Notes: generated by a model from the sequence alone, not told the origin. DNA of 64,000 nucleotides from an uncultured Pelagibacteraceae bacterium (GCA_902514755.1 CABXRY010000001.1:1-64000), one strand, 5' to 3'; positions 9,994 to 20,134 are shown, counted from the first letter of the stretch. Made by a program: numbers and translations.

Positions 9994-11168
9994 TGAAAAG
10001 TATAAAAGAAGAAGCAAATCTTGTTAATAAAAAATTATTATTAAGATTAGATTTAAACGTTCCTATAGTTAATAATAAAATCACTGACACTACAAGAATT
10101 GATAAAATTTTACCCACTTTAGAATTTCTAATTAATCAAAATACAAGAATCATAATTATTTCTCATGTAGGAAGGCCAAAAGGTAAAATTGTTAATGAAC
10201 TTTCACTTAAACTAATATGCGAAGAATTAAGTAAAAAATTAAATCAAAATGTAAAATTATTTTCTAAAAATATTAAAGAGATAGACTCAAAAGAATTATT
10301 TAATAATGATGAAAGAGTAATAATGTTAGAAAATATAAGATTTTATCCTGAGGAAGAAGAAAACAATGAAAAATTTGCTAAACATCTTTCAACTTTGGCT
10401 GATATTTATGTAAATGATGCTTTTTCATGTTCTCATAGAGCACACACTTCAATTCATAAGATAACAAATTTTTTGCCTTCTTTTTCTGGTTTACAACTTG
10501 ACTTGGAGGTTAATGCTTTAAAAAAAATCACTTCTGAGATTAAAAAACCTATTACCTGCATAATTGGAGGTTCAAAAGTCTCAACTAAAATTAATATAAT
10601 TAAAAATTTAATGCCCAAATTTGATAATATTATTATTGTTGGTGGGATGGCTAATAATATTATTAAGTATATGGGTAACAATATTGGAAGATCTTTACAA
10701 GAAGAAAACTCGGAAGAAATTATTAAAGAAATTTTCTCACTTTCAGAAAAAGTAAACTGTAAAATAATATATCCTGAGGACATATTAGTAGGAAAAAATT
10801 TAAAAGGAGAGTCTACAATTAAACAATTGAATGAAATTGCAACAGATGAAATGATTTTAGATATTGGCCCAAAAACTACTGATAATATTATTAATATAAT
10901 TGATAAAAGCAGTACTATTTTATGGAATGGGCCTGCTGGGTATTATGAAAATCCAAATTTTGCTATTGGCAGTATTAAAATTGCAAAAAAAATAATTGAA
11001 AATAATAAATCTAATGTAATCTATTCAGTTGCCGGAGGAGGAGATACAGTTTCATTAATAAATAGTTTAAATGCAGTAAACGATTTTAATTTTGTTTCAA
11101 CTGCTGGTGGAGCATTCTTAGAATATCTTGAAGGCAAAGAACTTCCTGGTATAAAAGCTTTAAATTAA
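9993..11168 (+). CDS. pgk: Phosphoglycerate kinase
   Basis: LLRLDLNVPI, SHVGRPKG, ENIRFYPEEE, AGGGDTVSLI motifs. Confidence 0.97.
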   Translation: MKSIKEEANLVNKKLLLRLDLNVPIVNNKITDTTRIDKILPTLEFLINQNTRIIIISHVGRPKGKIVNELSLKLICEELSKKLNQNVKLFSKNIKEIDSKELFNNDERVIMLENIRFYPEEEENNEKFAKHLSTLADIYVNDAFSCSHRAHTSIHKITNFLPSFSGLQLDLEVNALKKITSEIKKPITCIIGGSKVSTKINIIKNLMPKFDNIIIVGGMANNIIKYMGNNIGRSLQEENSEEIIKEIFSLSEKVNCKIIYPEDILVGKNLKGESTIKQLNEIATDEMILDIGPKTTDNIINIIDKSSTILWNGPAGYYENPNFAIGSIKIAKKIIENNKSNVIYSVAGGGDTVSLINSLNAVNDFNFVSTAGGAFLEYLEGKELPGIKALN

Positions 11169-11169
11169 T

Positions 11170-12180
11170 ATGTCAGAACTTAATACAATTGCTTTAAAAA
11201 TTCTTTCTAATGGTAAAGGTATACTTGCTGCTGATGAAAGTAATGGAACTATGACCAAAAGATTGGACTCAGTGAATATTCAATCATCACCAGAAAATAG
11301 ACTTCTTTTTAGAGAAACACTATTTGCCTCTGACAGCATGAAAGATTGTATTGGTGGAGTTATTTTATTTGATGAAACAATTAATCAAACATCAAATTAT
11401 GGAAAAACAATTCCAGCAATGATATCAGAAACAGGCTCAATTCCAGGGATTAAAGTAGATATTGGTGCAAAAGATTTAGCAAATTCATTGGATGAAAAAA
11501 TTACTGAGGGCTTAGATGGATTAAGAGAAAGATTAAAAAAATATTATGAACTTGGGGCGAGATTTACAAAATGGAGAGGAGTTTACAGTATTGGAGAAAA
11601 ATATCCCAGTGAACTTGCTATCAATTCAAATGCTCACGCATTAGCAAGATATTCTGCTCTAGTGCAAGAAAGTGGGATGGTGCCAATTGTAGAACCAGAG
11701 GTATTAATGGATGGTGAACATTCAGCAGATGACTGTTTAATTAAAACATCTGAGGTAATTAAAAAATGCTTTGAGGAACTAATAATTCATAAAATTGATC
11801 TATCAGGAGTAATTTTAAAACCAAATATGATTTTAGCAGGAAATAAATCAAAAAATAAAATTTCTAATGAGGAGGTTGCGTCTAAAACGCTGGAGTGTTT
11901 AAAAAATTCTGTTCCAAAAGAAGTTCCTGGAATTGCTTTCTTATCTGGTGGTCAATCAGAAGTAGAAGCAACAGAAAATTTAAACTTAATCAATAAAAAT
12001 AATGATACTAATTTTATAATGACTTATTCATATGGTAGAGCTCTTCAACAAAGTGCTTTAAAATTTTGGTCAAAAGATACTAAAGACATAAAAGGAACTC
12101 AAAATATTTTTAATCATAGAGCAAAAATGAATACTTTAGCTGCTCAAGGAAAATGGTCTAAAGAGCTTGAGAATAAATAA
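11170..12180 (+). CDS. Class I fructose-bisphosphate aldolase
   Basis: GKGILAADESNGTMTKRL, VPIVEPEVLMDGEHS, GVILKPNMI, FLSGGQSEVEAT motifs. Confidence 0.95.
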   Translation: MSELNTIALKILSNGKGILAADESNGTMTKRLDSVNIQSSPENRLLFRETLFASDSMKDCIGGVILFDETINQTSNYGKTIPAMISETGSIPGIKVDIGAKDLANSLDEKITEGLDGLRERLKKYYELGARFTKWRGVYSIGEKYPSELAINSNAHALARYSALVQESGMVPIVEPEVLMDGEHSADDCLIKTSEVIKKCFEELIIHKIDLSGVILKPNMILAGNKSKNKISNEEVASKTLECLKNSVPKEVPGIAFLSGGQSEVEATENLNLINKNNDTNFIMTYSYGRALQQSALKFWSKDTKDIKGTQNIFNHRAKMNTLAAQGKWSKELENK

Positions 12181-12781
12181 AAAAAAATTTATTTATCTTA
12201 TATCCCCAAACAAAATTTACCCTAAATTCTATCATGATTTAAAAAAAGTGCTTGATACTGGTAAGGTTGGTATATTTCAATTAAGACTTAAAAGATATTC
12301 ACTTAAAAAAAAAATTTTAATTGGAAAAAAAATTCGTCCAATATGTAAAAAAAATGGGGTAAAATTTTTAATAAATGATGATCCTGCACTTTCAAAAAAA
12401 CTTAATGCTGATGGGTGTCATATAGGACAAAAAGATATAAGTATAACAGAAGCAAGAAAAATAGTTGGAAATAAAATTATAGGAGTTACCTGTCATAACT
12501 CAATTAATTTAGCAAAAGATGCTATCAAAAGAAAAGCAGATTATATTGCTTTTGGTGCTTTCTTCTCTTCTAAAACAAAAAAAGTAAAATATAAGGCAAC
12601 AACCAAAATTATAAATAAAGTAAAAAAGTTAACTAAAATACCAATAGTGGCTATTGGAGGAATTAATATAAGTAATTATAAAAAACTGTTATTGAACAAT
12701 GTTAATTTATTAGCTATTTCAGGCTACGTTTGGAATAATAAAAAATATAAACCCTTTAAAACTATAGAAAAAATTAAATGA
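12167..12781 (+). CDS. thiE: Thiamine-phosphate synthase family protein
   Basis: GIFQLRLKRY, FLINDDPALSKKLNADGCHIGQKD, GVTCHN, PIVAIGGINISN motifs. Confidence 0.85.
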   Translation: MRINKKKFIYLISPNKIYPKFYHDLKKVLDTGKVGIFQLRLKRYSLKKKILIGKKIRPICKKNGVKFLINDDPALSKKLNADGCHIGQKDISITEARKIVGNKIIGVTCHNSINLAKDAIKRKADYIAFGAFFSSKTKKVKYKATTKIINKVKKLTKIPIVAIGGINISNYKKLLLNNVNLLAISGYVWNNKKYKPFKTIEKIK

Positions 12782-13338
12782 AACTAAATGCTGGAGAAAT
12801 AAGAGTAGGAATGCTCTTAGAATACAAAAATGATTTATGGTTGGTGCTTAAAACTCAACATGTAAAACCTGGTAAGGGAGGAGCATTTGCCCAAGTAGAA
12901 ATGAAAAGTGTTGGTAAAAACACAAAATTAAATGAAAGATTTAGATCTAGCGAAACAGTTGAAAAAGCGTCACTTGAAGAAAAAAATTTTAATTATTTAT
13001 ATGATGATGAAATCAATTATATTTTTATGGATCCAAAATCATTTGAACAAATTGAAATTAAAAAAAATATTATTGGTGAAAAAGGAAAATTATTGACTGA
13101 AAATCTTGAGGTTAAAGTAAGCTTTCATAATGAAAGTCCAATTTCAGTTGAACTTCCTAACCAGGTAAAATGTAAAATTGAGACAACAGATGTTGCTCTT
13201 AAAGGACAAACTGTTTCCTCATCTTATAAACCTGCCTCACTTGATAATGGCTTGAATATTCAAGTACCACCGTTTATAGATTCTGGCGATGAAGTAATTG
13301 TCGACACAAGAACTCTTGAATACATAAAAAAAATATAA
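12778..13338 (+). CDS. efp: Translation elongation factor P
   Basis: LKTQHVKPGKGGAFAQVEMKS, YLYDDEINYIFMD, PPFIDSGDEVIVDTRT motifs. Confidence 0.97.
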   Translation: MKLNAGEIRVGMLLEYKNDLWLVLKTQHVKPGKGGAFAQVEMKSVGKNTKLNERFRSSETVEKASLEEKNFNYLYDDEINYIFMDPKSFEQIEIKKNIIGEKGKLLTENLEVKVSFHNESPISVELPNQVKCKIETTDVALKGQTVSSSYKPASLDNGLNIQVPPFIDSGDEVIVDTRTLEYIKKI

Positions 13339-13342
13339 TTCA

Positions 13343-14083
13343 ATGTTATCTATATCTGCAAATCTCAATATGATGATTAAAGCTGCTGAAAAAGCATCTA
13401 AATCAATAATAAGAGATTTTGGAGAAATTGAAAAGTTACAAGTATCAAAAAAAGGGCCACATGATTTTGTAACTAAAACAGATAAACATGTTGAAAAAAT
13501 ATTAATTGAAGAATTGTCCAAAACAAAAAAAAATTATTCTTTTTTGACTGAAGAAACTGGTACAATTAAAAATAAAGATAAAGAAAATACTTGGATAATT
13601 GATCCAATTGATGGAACAACTAATTTTCTTCACGGCATACCTCACTTTGCAATTTCTATTGCTCTTATGTCAAAAGAGGAATTATTAAGTGGTCTAATAT
13701 TTGATCCAATTAAGGATGAGATGTTTTTTGCTGAAAAAGACAAAGGTGCCTTTTTGAATAATCAAAGATTAAGAGTTTCGAACAAAAATTCTTTAGATGA
13801 ATGTTTGTTTTCAAGTAATAATGAAGGTGTAAAATTTAGTAATTTAAATATGAGATGTAGTGGGTCTGCCTCATTAGATTTAGCTTATGTTGCTTCTGGC
13901 AGACTAGATGGATACTTTCAAAATAAGATCAATATATGGGATGTAGCAGCAGGAACTTTAATGATAAATGAAGCAGGTGGAATAGTGAATGATATTCATA
14001 AATTTGAAGTGAATAAGATTGACATTAAAGCTTCAAGTGCTGCAATTAATGAAAAAATGTTGCAAAATTTAGTTAACTTTTAA
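13343..14083 (+). CDS. suhB: Inositol monophosphatase family protein
   Basis: TEETG, WIIDPIDGTTNFLHGIPHFAISIAL, IWDVAAGTLMINEAGG motifs. Confidence 0.92.
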   Translation: MLSISANLNMMIKAAEKASKSIIRDFGEIEKLQVSKKGPHDFVTKTDKHVEKILIEELSKTKKNYSFLTEETGTIKNKDKENTWIIDPIDGTTNFLHGIPHFAISIALMSKEELLSGLIFDPIKDEMFFAEKDKGAFLNNQRLRVSNKNSLDECLFSSNNEGVKFSNLNMRCSGSASLDLAYVASGRLDGYFQNKINIWDVAAGTLMINEAGGIVNDIHKFEVNKIDIKASSAAINEKMLQNLVNF

Positions 14084-14118
14084 TTGTTTTATAAAATTCT
14101 TTTGCTATAAGTCTCGAT

Positions 14119-14349
14119 ATGAAGAAAGACATTCACCCAAACTACCACACAATAAAAGTCGAAATGACTGACGGAACTCAATTTGAAACAAAATCAACTT
14201 GGGGTGCTGAAGGTGATTTACTCAAATTAGAAATTGATCCAAAATCTCACTCTGCGTGGACAGGTGGAAAACAAAAGTTAATGGATAAAGGTAGAATAAG
14301 TAAATTTAACAAAAAATTTCAAAACTTTAAATCAGATAAAAAAAATTAA
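14119..14349 (+). CDS. rpmE: 50S ribosomal protein L31
   Basis: [22 protein letters not shown]...[24 protein letters not shown]. Confidence 0.95.
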   Translation: MKKDIHPNYHTIKVEMTDGTQFETKSTWGAEGDLLKLEIDPKSHSAWTGGKQKLMDKGRISKFNKKFQNFKSDKKN

Positions 14350-14937
14350 ATGTCGAATGCACCTTTGATGCCAATGGCTACGGCTGTGTGGTTAGTTGAG
14401 AACACAACGCTTACTTTCAAACAAATTGCGAATTTTTGTAACTTACATGAAGTTGAAATTCAAGGGATAGCAGACGGTGAAGTTGCAAGAGGAATTAAAG
14501 CCTATAACCCTATAATCTCTGGTCAACTTTCTAGAGAAGAGATTGAATTATCATCTAAAGATGAAAATAGACCTTTGGTAATCAAAAGTACAGACATTGA
14601 AATTTCTAACAGCGAAAAAAAAATTAAAAAATATGTACCTTTATCTAAAAGACAAGATAAACCAGACTCTGCTCTATGGTTAATTAGGCAGCATAACATG
14701 CTAAAAGATTCCCAAATTGCGAAGCTAGTTGGGATAACAAAAAATTCAGTTACTTCGATAAGAAATAAAAGCTACTGGAACTATAATAATTTAAATCCAA
14801 AAGACCCTGTTGCTTTAAACCTATTTTCACAAAAAGATCTGATAGAAGCAATAGAAAAATCTGAAAGAAGAATAAAAAGAGAGAAAAAAGAAAAAGAAAA
14901 AGCAAAACAAGCTAAAGAAACTTCAAACATTGAATAA
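14350..14937 (+). CDS. DUF1013 family protein (TrcR-like cell-cycle regulator)
   Basis: PLMPMATAVWLVENTTLTFKQIANFCNLHEVEIQGIADGEVA; alphaproteobacterial family. Confidence 0.85.
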   Translation: MSNAPLMPMATAVWLVENTTLTFKQIANFCNLHEVEIQGIADGEVARGIKAYNPIISGQLSREEIELSSKDENRPLVIKSTDIEISNSEKKIKKYVPLSKRQDKPDSALWLIRQHNMLKDSQIAKLVGITKNSVTSIRNKSYWNYNNLNPKDPVALNLFSQKDLIEAIEKSERRIKREKKEKEKAKQAKETSNIE

Positions 14938-14990
14938 ATTTAATAGACATCAAAATTTTATAGTGATAGTTACTCACCTTAGAAAAATAT

Positions 14991-15185
14991 ATGAAAATAG
15001 AAGTTAAAGACAATAACATTGAACAAGCACTTAGAGTACTTAAAAGGAAACTACAACGTGATGGTTTTTTTAAAGTTATAAAATTAAAAAATACTTACGA
15101 AAAACCTTCTGAAAAGAAAAAAAGAATTCTACAAGAAAACATTAAAAGAGTTAAAAAGTTAAATAAACTTAAAAATAGAATTTAA
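14991..15185 (+). CDS. rpsU: 30S ribosomal protein S21
   Basis: VKDNNIEQALRVLKRKLQRDGFFKVIKLKNTYEKPSEKKKR. Confidence 0.92.
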   Translation: MKIEVKDNNIEQALRVLKRKLQRDGFFKVIKLKNTYEKPSEKKKRILQENIKRVKKLNKLKNRI

Positions 15186-15191
15186 ATATAC

Positions 15192-15268
<77 letters not shown>

Positions 15269-15276
15269 ATTCCTAA

Positions 15277-15975
15277 CTAAATTTTAAAATCAGATTTTTT
15301 ACTGTCTACTAAAAAAGCAGTAACTGTTTCTTTTGTAAGTTGATCAAATGATTTTCCAAAATTTTCTATTTTTTCAATAATAGCTGGAGGAACAGTAATA
15401 ATGTGACAACCTAATTGTTTTGCTTGCAAATAATTGTAGGGCTCTCGGACACTAGCCCATAATATTTCAACATTTTTATACTTTTTAGCTAATTTAATAC
15501 TCTTAACAAATTCTGGTAACGGGTCCTTTCCTGCGTCACCTGCTCTTCCTGCAAAAATAGAGATAATTACTTTTGTTTTTTTATTAATTAACTTCAAAAT
15601 TTTTTCTGTTTGTTTAGCGTTATAAACAGCTGTTATGTTAAGTTTTATATTATGATTATTTAGCTCTTTAATAATTTGACCCATAAATTTGCCTTTTGAA
15701 TTAGCAACTGGCACTTTTACATAAACATTTTTTCCCCAAGTGTTAATTTTCATAGCTTGAGTTTTCATTTCTTCATGTTCATCAGCAAATACCTCAAAGG
15801 ATACTGGCTTATTATTACAAATTTTAAGAATTTTTTTTGAATATGACTTATAATCTTTTGCTCCAGCTTTTCTCATTAAGCTAGGATTTGTCGTAAATCC
15901 TTTAACAATCTTTTTTTTATTAAATTTTTTGATTTGACTCAATTCTGCAATGTCACAAAATATTTTAGTATTCAA
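15277..15975 (-). CDS. Transaldolase / fructose-6-phosphate aldolase family protein
   Basis: KGFTTNPSLMRKAG, NITAVYNAKQ, SIFAGRAGDAGKDP motifs. Confidence 0.88.
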   Translation of the reverse strand: MNTKIFCDIAELSQIKKFNKKKIVKGFTTNPSLMRKAGAKDYKSYSKKILKICNNKPVSFEVFADEHEEMKTQAMKINTWGKNVYVKVPVANSKGKFMGQIIKELNNHNIKLNITAVYNAKQTEKILKLINKKTKVIISIFAGRAGDAGKDPLPEFVKSIKLAKKYKNVEILWASVREPYNYLQAKQLGCHIITVPPAIIEKIENFGKSFDQLTKETVTAFLVDSKKSDFKI

Positions 15976-15983
15976 ATTTATAC

Positions 15984-17381
15984 CTACAGATTTTTAGTAA
16001 TATCTTCTGTCATTTTTTTTGCATCTGCAAATAACATTAAAGTATTTTCTTTATAAAATAAATCGTTGTCAATTCCAGCATAACCAGGTGATAAACTACG
16101 TTTAACAAATAATACTGACTTACATTTTTCAACATCAAGAACTGGCATACCATAGATTGGACTTTGTGGGTCTGTTTTTGCAACTGGATTTGTTACATCA
16201 TTAGCACCAATAACAAAAGCTACATCTGCATTCGCAAAATCATTATTAATCTCCTCTAACTCAAATACTTCGTCATATGGAACATTCGCTTCAGCTAATA
16301 GCACATTCATGTGCCCTGGCATTCGTCCTGCAACAGGATGTATTGCATAAGAGACGTTTATGTCATTTTTTTTTAATGTATCTACCATTTCTCTTAAAGC
16401 ATGTTGTGCCTGCGCAACAGCCATTCCATAGCCTGGTACAATTATTACTGATGAAGCATTCTTCATTAAAAATGCAGCATCATCTGCATTTCCACTTTTA
16501 ACTGGCTTTTGTTCTTTATTTTGTGAAGATGAAGATTGTTCAGTTGCACCAAATCCACCTAAAATAACATTAAAAAATGATCTATTCATTCCTTTGCACA
16601 TTATATAAGATAAAATTGCGCCAGACGATCCAACTAATGCACCTGTAATTATTAACGCAGTATTTTCTAATGTAAATCCAATTCCAGCTGCAGCCCAACC
16701 AGAATATGAGTTTAACATTGAGATCACGACAGGCATATCTGCTCCCCCAATTGGAATTATTAATAAAAATCCAATCAAAAATGATACTGTTAATAAAATC
16801 CAAAATAAATTTGAAGATTGGGTAGAACAAAGTAGATAGGTTAATACAATTATTGAAATTAATATTAAAGCGTTTAAAGGATGTTGCCCTTTAAAAGTTA
16901 TAGGTGAACCTGACATTATTCCTTGAAGTTTTAAAAAAGCAATAATTGATCCTGAAAAAGTTATTGCACCAACTGCTGCACCAATTGACATCTCAATTAA
17001 GCTTCCAAGTTTAATGTTTCCTGGAGATCCTAAATTAAAGGCTTCTGGATTTAAAAAAGCAGCTATAGCGACAAAAACTGCTGCAAGACCAACTAAACTA
17101 TGAAAACCTGCTACTAGTTCCGGCATTGCTGTCATAGGAATTTTATAAGCAATAAATGCACCTATTAATCCACCAATTAAAAGAAAGATTAAAACAACTA
17201 CAAATCCAATTGAAAAATTTCCAATTGATAAAAATGTAACTGTGATTGCAATAATCATACCTAGAATACCAAAGAAATTTCCTTGTCTAGATGTTTCTGG
17301 TGAAGAAAGACCTCTTAAAGCTAAAATAAATAATACCCCCGAAATTAGATAAAATATAGCTGACAAATTTGCTGATAACAT
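15984..17381 (-). CDS. pntB: NAD(P) transhydrogenase subunit beta
   Basis: Multi-TM N-terminus plus IVPGYGMAVAQAQHALREM, IHPVAGRMPGHMNVLLAEANVPYDEVFELEEIN. Confidence 0.97.
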   Translation of the reverse strand: MLSANLSAIFYLISGVLFILALRGLSSPETSRQGNFFGILGMIIAITVTFLSIGNFSIGFVVVLIFLLIGGLIGAFIAYKIPMTAMPELVAGFHSLVGLAAVFVAIAAFLNPEAFNLGSPGNIKLGSLIEMSIGAAVGAITFSGSIIAFLKLQGIMSGSPITFKGQHPLNALILISIIVLTYLLCSTQSSNLFWILLTVSFLIGFLLIIPIGGADMPVVISMLNSYSGWAAAGIGFTLENTALIITGALVGSSGAILSYIMCKGMNRSFFNVILGGFGATEQSSSSQNKEQKPVKSGNADDAAFLMKNASSVIIVPGYGMAVAQAQHALREMVDTLKKNDINVSYAIHPVAGRMPGHMNVLLAEANVPYDEVFELEEINNDFANADVAFVIGANDVTNPVAKTDPQSPIYGMPVLDVEKCKSVLFVKRSLSPGYAGIDNDLFYKENTLMLFADAKKMTEDITKNL

Positions 17382-17689
17382 TACTTTTCCTTTTTCTTTT
17401 TCTTATACATCGCAAGCATCCTTTGAGTGACTAGAAAGCCTCCAAATATATTAATTGCCGCTAATGATATTGCCAAAAAACCAAATGTGCTTGAGATATT
17501 AAATACACTATCAGGGTTACCTGCTAAACCGGCAATAATTGCACCCACAATTATTACTGAAGAAATTGCATTAGTAACAGACATCAAAGGTGTATGTAGC
17601 GATGGAGTAACACTCCAAACTACATAATATCCAATAAAAATTGAAAGTATAAAAATACTTAATCTAAATATAAAAGGATCTATTTCCAT
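17381..17689 (-). CDS. NAD(P) transhydrogenase subunit alpha, membrane part
   Basis: Small TM protein GYYVVWSVTPSLHTPLMSVTNAISSVIIVGA between pntB and the soluble alpha subunit. Confidence 0.93.
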   Translation of the reverse strand: MEIDPFIFRLSIFILSIFIGYYVVWSVTPSLHTPLMSVTNAISSVIIVGAIIAGLAGNPDSVFNISSTFGFLAISLAAINIFGGFLVTQRMLAMYKKKKKEK

Positions 17690-17693
17690 AATT

Positions 17694-18782
17694 TTATTTT
17701 ATCAAAGTTTTATCAATTATCTCATCTTCTAAATTTATATTTATTTTTTTATTTTCCTTATCATATAAATTTGAAACAAAATTAAATACATTTTTTGCAT
17801 ATAAATTAGATGCTGAAGTTGGAAGTTTGTTTAAAATATTGCTCTCTCCCATTATTTTAACTCCGTTTTTATCAACAATTTCATCAACTTTAGTAAAGGC
17901 TGTGTTTCCACCTTGAATAGCTGCTAAATCATAAATTATCGAACCAGAATTCATGTTATTGATCATGTCTTCTTTTATTATCACTGGTGCTTTTTTTCCA
18001 GGAATTAAAGCTGTACAAATTACAATATCAATTTTCTTTAATGTTTCTGATAAAAGTTCTTCTTGTTTCTTTTTAAAATCATCTGAAGCTTCTTTAGCAT
18101 AACCACCTTCTGTCTCAAGATTTTCAGCACCTTCAACAGTTAAAAATTTTCCTCCCAAACTTTCAACTTGTTCTTTTGAAGCCATTCTTACATCTGTTGC
18201 AAATACAATTCCACCCATTCGTTTTGCTGTTGCAATTGCTTGTAATCCTGCAACTCCTGCACCAACAACTAATACTTTTGCTGCAGGAATAGTTCCTGCC
18301 GCTGTCATCATCATTGGAATTGCTTTTTCAAAGTTAGCAAATGAGTCTATTACCGCTTTATAACCTGCAAGGTTGGCTTGTGAGGATAATATATCCATAG
18401 ATTGAGCTCTTGTTATTCTTGGAAGTAATTCAAGCGAGAAAGTATTAATATTTTTTTTTACTAAATCATTTATTTTATCTTTATTTTCATATGGGTTTAA
18501 AACACCAATAAATGTTTGATTTTCTTTTATTAAGGAATTTTTATCATCATCTAATAAACCTAATTGAACAATAATATCTCCACTATTTATAATTTCTTTT
18601 TCATCTTTTAAAATTGATGCTCCTAATGCTTTATAGTCTTCATCTTTAATTCCCAAATGATTTCCATAATTTTCAGGTAAACAAACTTCAAGACCAAGTG
18701 ATATATATTTTTTTGCTATCTCTGGAGTGATTGATATTCTTTTTTCAATTTTTAGATTTTCTAAAATAGAGACAATTTTCAT
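17694..18782 (-). CDS. NAD(P) transhydrogenase subunit alpha, soluble NAD-binding part
   Basis: EKRISITPEIAKKYISLGLEV, VVGAGVAGLQAIATAKRMGGIVFATDVR motifs. Confidence 0.95.
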   Translation of the reverse strand: MKIVSILENLKIEKRISITPEIAKKYISLGLEVCLPENYGNHLGIKDEDYKALGASILKDEKEIINSGDIIVQLGLLDDDKNSLIKENQTFIGVLNPYENKDKINDLVKKNINTFSLELLPRITRAQSMDILSSQANLAGYKAVIDSFANFEKAIPMMMTAAGTIPAAKVLVVGAGVAGLQAIATAKRMGGIVFATDVRMASKEQVESLGGKFLTVEGAENLETEGGYAKEASDDFKKKQEELLSETLKKIDIVICTALIPGKKAPVIIKEDMINNMNSGSIIYDLAAIQGGNTAFTKVDEIVDKNGVKIMGESNILNKLPTSASNLYAKNVFNFVSNLYDKENKKININLEDEIIDKTLIK

Positions 18783-18791
18783 AAAACTACC

Positions 18792-18902
18792 TTATAGTAA
18801 GAATATTGCCATTAAAACTAAAACACCAATAACTGCGACGGTTCCCCACAACACAAATTTAGTGAAATTGTTCCAGGTATTTTTATGGTCTTCATTATCC
18901 AT
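18792..18902 (-). CDS. 36-aa protein resembling aa3-type cytochrome oxidase subunit IV
   Basis: Reverse strand ATG..TAA: MDNEDHKNTWNNFTKFVLWGTVAVIGVLVLMAIFLL; short acidic N-terminus, W-x-x-F-TKF, one TM helix; absent from ORF track. Confidence 0.65.
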   Translation of the reverse strand: MDNEDHKNTWNNFTKFVLWGTVAVIGVLVLMAIFLL

Positions 18903-18907
18903 AAAAA

Positions 18908-19033
18908 TTATTTTTGTCTTGCTTTAAATTTTGGATTAGTTTTATTGATCACATAAACACGACCTCTTCTTCTAACTAATTTAGAATTAAGATCTCTTTT
19001 TTTTATAGACTTCAATGAACTTTTTATTTTCAT
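18908..19033 (-). CDS. rpmJ: 50S ribosomal protein L36 (B-type, without zinc ligands)
   Basis: Reverse strand: [41 protein letters not shown]; absent from ORF track because of length. Confidence 0.85.
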   Translation of the reverse strand: MKIKSSLKSIKKRDLNSKLVRRRGRVYVINKTNPKFKARQK

Positions 19034-19917
19034 AATTTTTCATCTTTAATAAACGAAGTTACATAATCTTTCAAATCTATTTTTCCATATTTATTAATTA
19101 TTTTCCTATTATTTGATATTTTAGTTAATGCTGATGCATATCGCTCACCTGATCTTGGTTTTAAATAAATTATTTTAGTTTTAAACATTTTAGCAAGATC
19201 TTTGATAGAATAAGATTTCTTGTGACTTATGCTATAATGAACGCATTTATTTTTCCTCCATGCCTCAACACAAGTATTAATAGTATCATCTATATGGGTA
19301 AATCTCCTTGTTTGCGTTCCAGGTTTTACAATAGTTAAAGGTTTTTTTTTTTTATACTGATCCTCAAAAATACCAACTACAGTTGCCATATCTCCTACTT
19401 TAATTTGACCTGGTCCATAAACATTATAAAAATAAATAACTTCAAATTTAAAATTAAACCATTTTCTTAAGTTATCTAATAATTCCAAATTTTTAGATTT
19501 TGTAAATGCATATGGAGATAAATTTTTATCATTACCATCATTACCTAATGACGCTGAGGTCGCTGAATAAATCAGCTTAATATTATTCTCCAAACAAAAT
19601 TTAAAAATAGCATTTGAGCCAATAGAATTTGATTTAAAACATTGGTCAAATTTTTTAAAACTTTGAAATATTCTTGCAAATTCTCCAAAATGAAAAATTG
19701 AATGAATTTTTTTTTTTAAATGTTTTAGATGTTTTGAAATATCAATTGTATCAGCTTTTATGTACTTAATTCTGTTATCTTTGACATGATTTTTTTTATT
19801 TCCTGATGAATAATTATCTAGACTTATAATACTTTTATTTGTTTTTTTTAACAAAGATTTAATTAAATTAGAGCCAACAAATCCTGCACCACCAGTTACA
19901 ATTATGAGATTTTTCAT
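19030..19917 (-). CDS. NAD-dependent nucleotide-sugar epimerase/dehydratase (start corrected from 19971)
   Basis: [23 protein letters not shown] at 19917; the ORF-track start at 19971 lies inside the 5S rRNA. Confidence 0.85.
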   Translation of the reverse strand: MKNLIIVTGGAGFVGSNLIKSLLKKTNKSIISLDNYSSGNKKNHVKDNRIKYIKADTIDISKHLKHLKKKIHSIFHFGEFARIFQSFKKFDQCFKSNSIGSNAIFKFCLENNIKLIYSATSASLGNDGNDKNLSPYAFTKSKNLELLDNLRKWFNFKFEVIYFYNVYGPGQIKVGDMATVVGIFEDQYKKKKPLTIVKPGTQTRRFTHIDDTINTCVEAWRKNKCVHYSISHKKSYSIKDLAKMFKTKIIYLKPRSGERYASALTKISNNRKIINKYGKIDLKDYVTSFIKDEKL

Positions 19918-19925
19918 TTTAGATA

Positions 19926-20043
19926 TGCCTGGCAATGTCCTACTCTTCCGTGTCTTAAGACAAAGTACCATTGGCGCAGAAAGGCTTGACTGCCGAGTTC
20001 GGAATGGGATCGGGTATTACACTTTCGCAATAATCACCAGGCA
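19926..20043 (-). rRNA. rrf: 5S ribosomal RNA
   Basis: Reverse strand TGCCTGGTGATTATTGCGAAAGTGTAATACCCGATCCCATTCCGAACTCGGCAGTCAAGCC...GGTACTTTGTCTTAAGACACGGAAGAGTAGGACATTGCCAGGCA; terminal stem TGCCTGG/CCAGGCA. Confidence 0.95.
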
Positions 20044-20134
20044 GGATTTTCTACTAAAAATATTTAATAATGTAAAGATTTATATGTCGTTTAAAAATCA
20101 AAATAATCTCGGATTTTGTTTAAATTCTTAATTA

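Noticed and set aside
16277-16830. Alternative-frame ORFs inside pntB (16277..16501 plus, 16582..16830 minus)
   Set aside because: Overlap a clear pntB reading frame; low-complexity translations.
19918-19971. Extended start of the 19030 epimerase at 19971
   Set aside because: Extension MVLCLKTRKSRTLPGISK is encoded by the 5S rRNA 3' end; real start [13 protein letters not shown] is at 19917.
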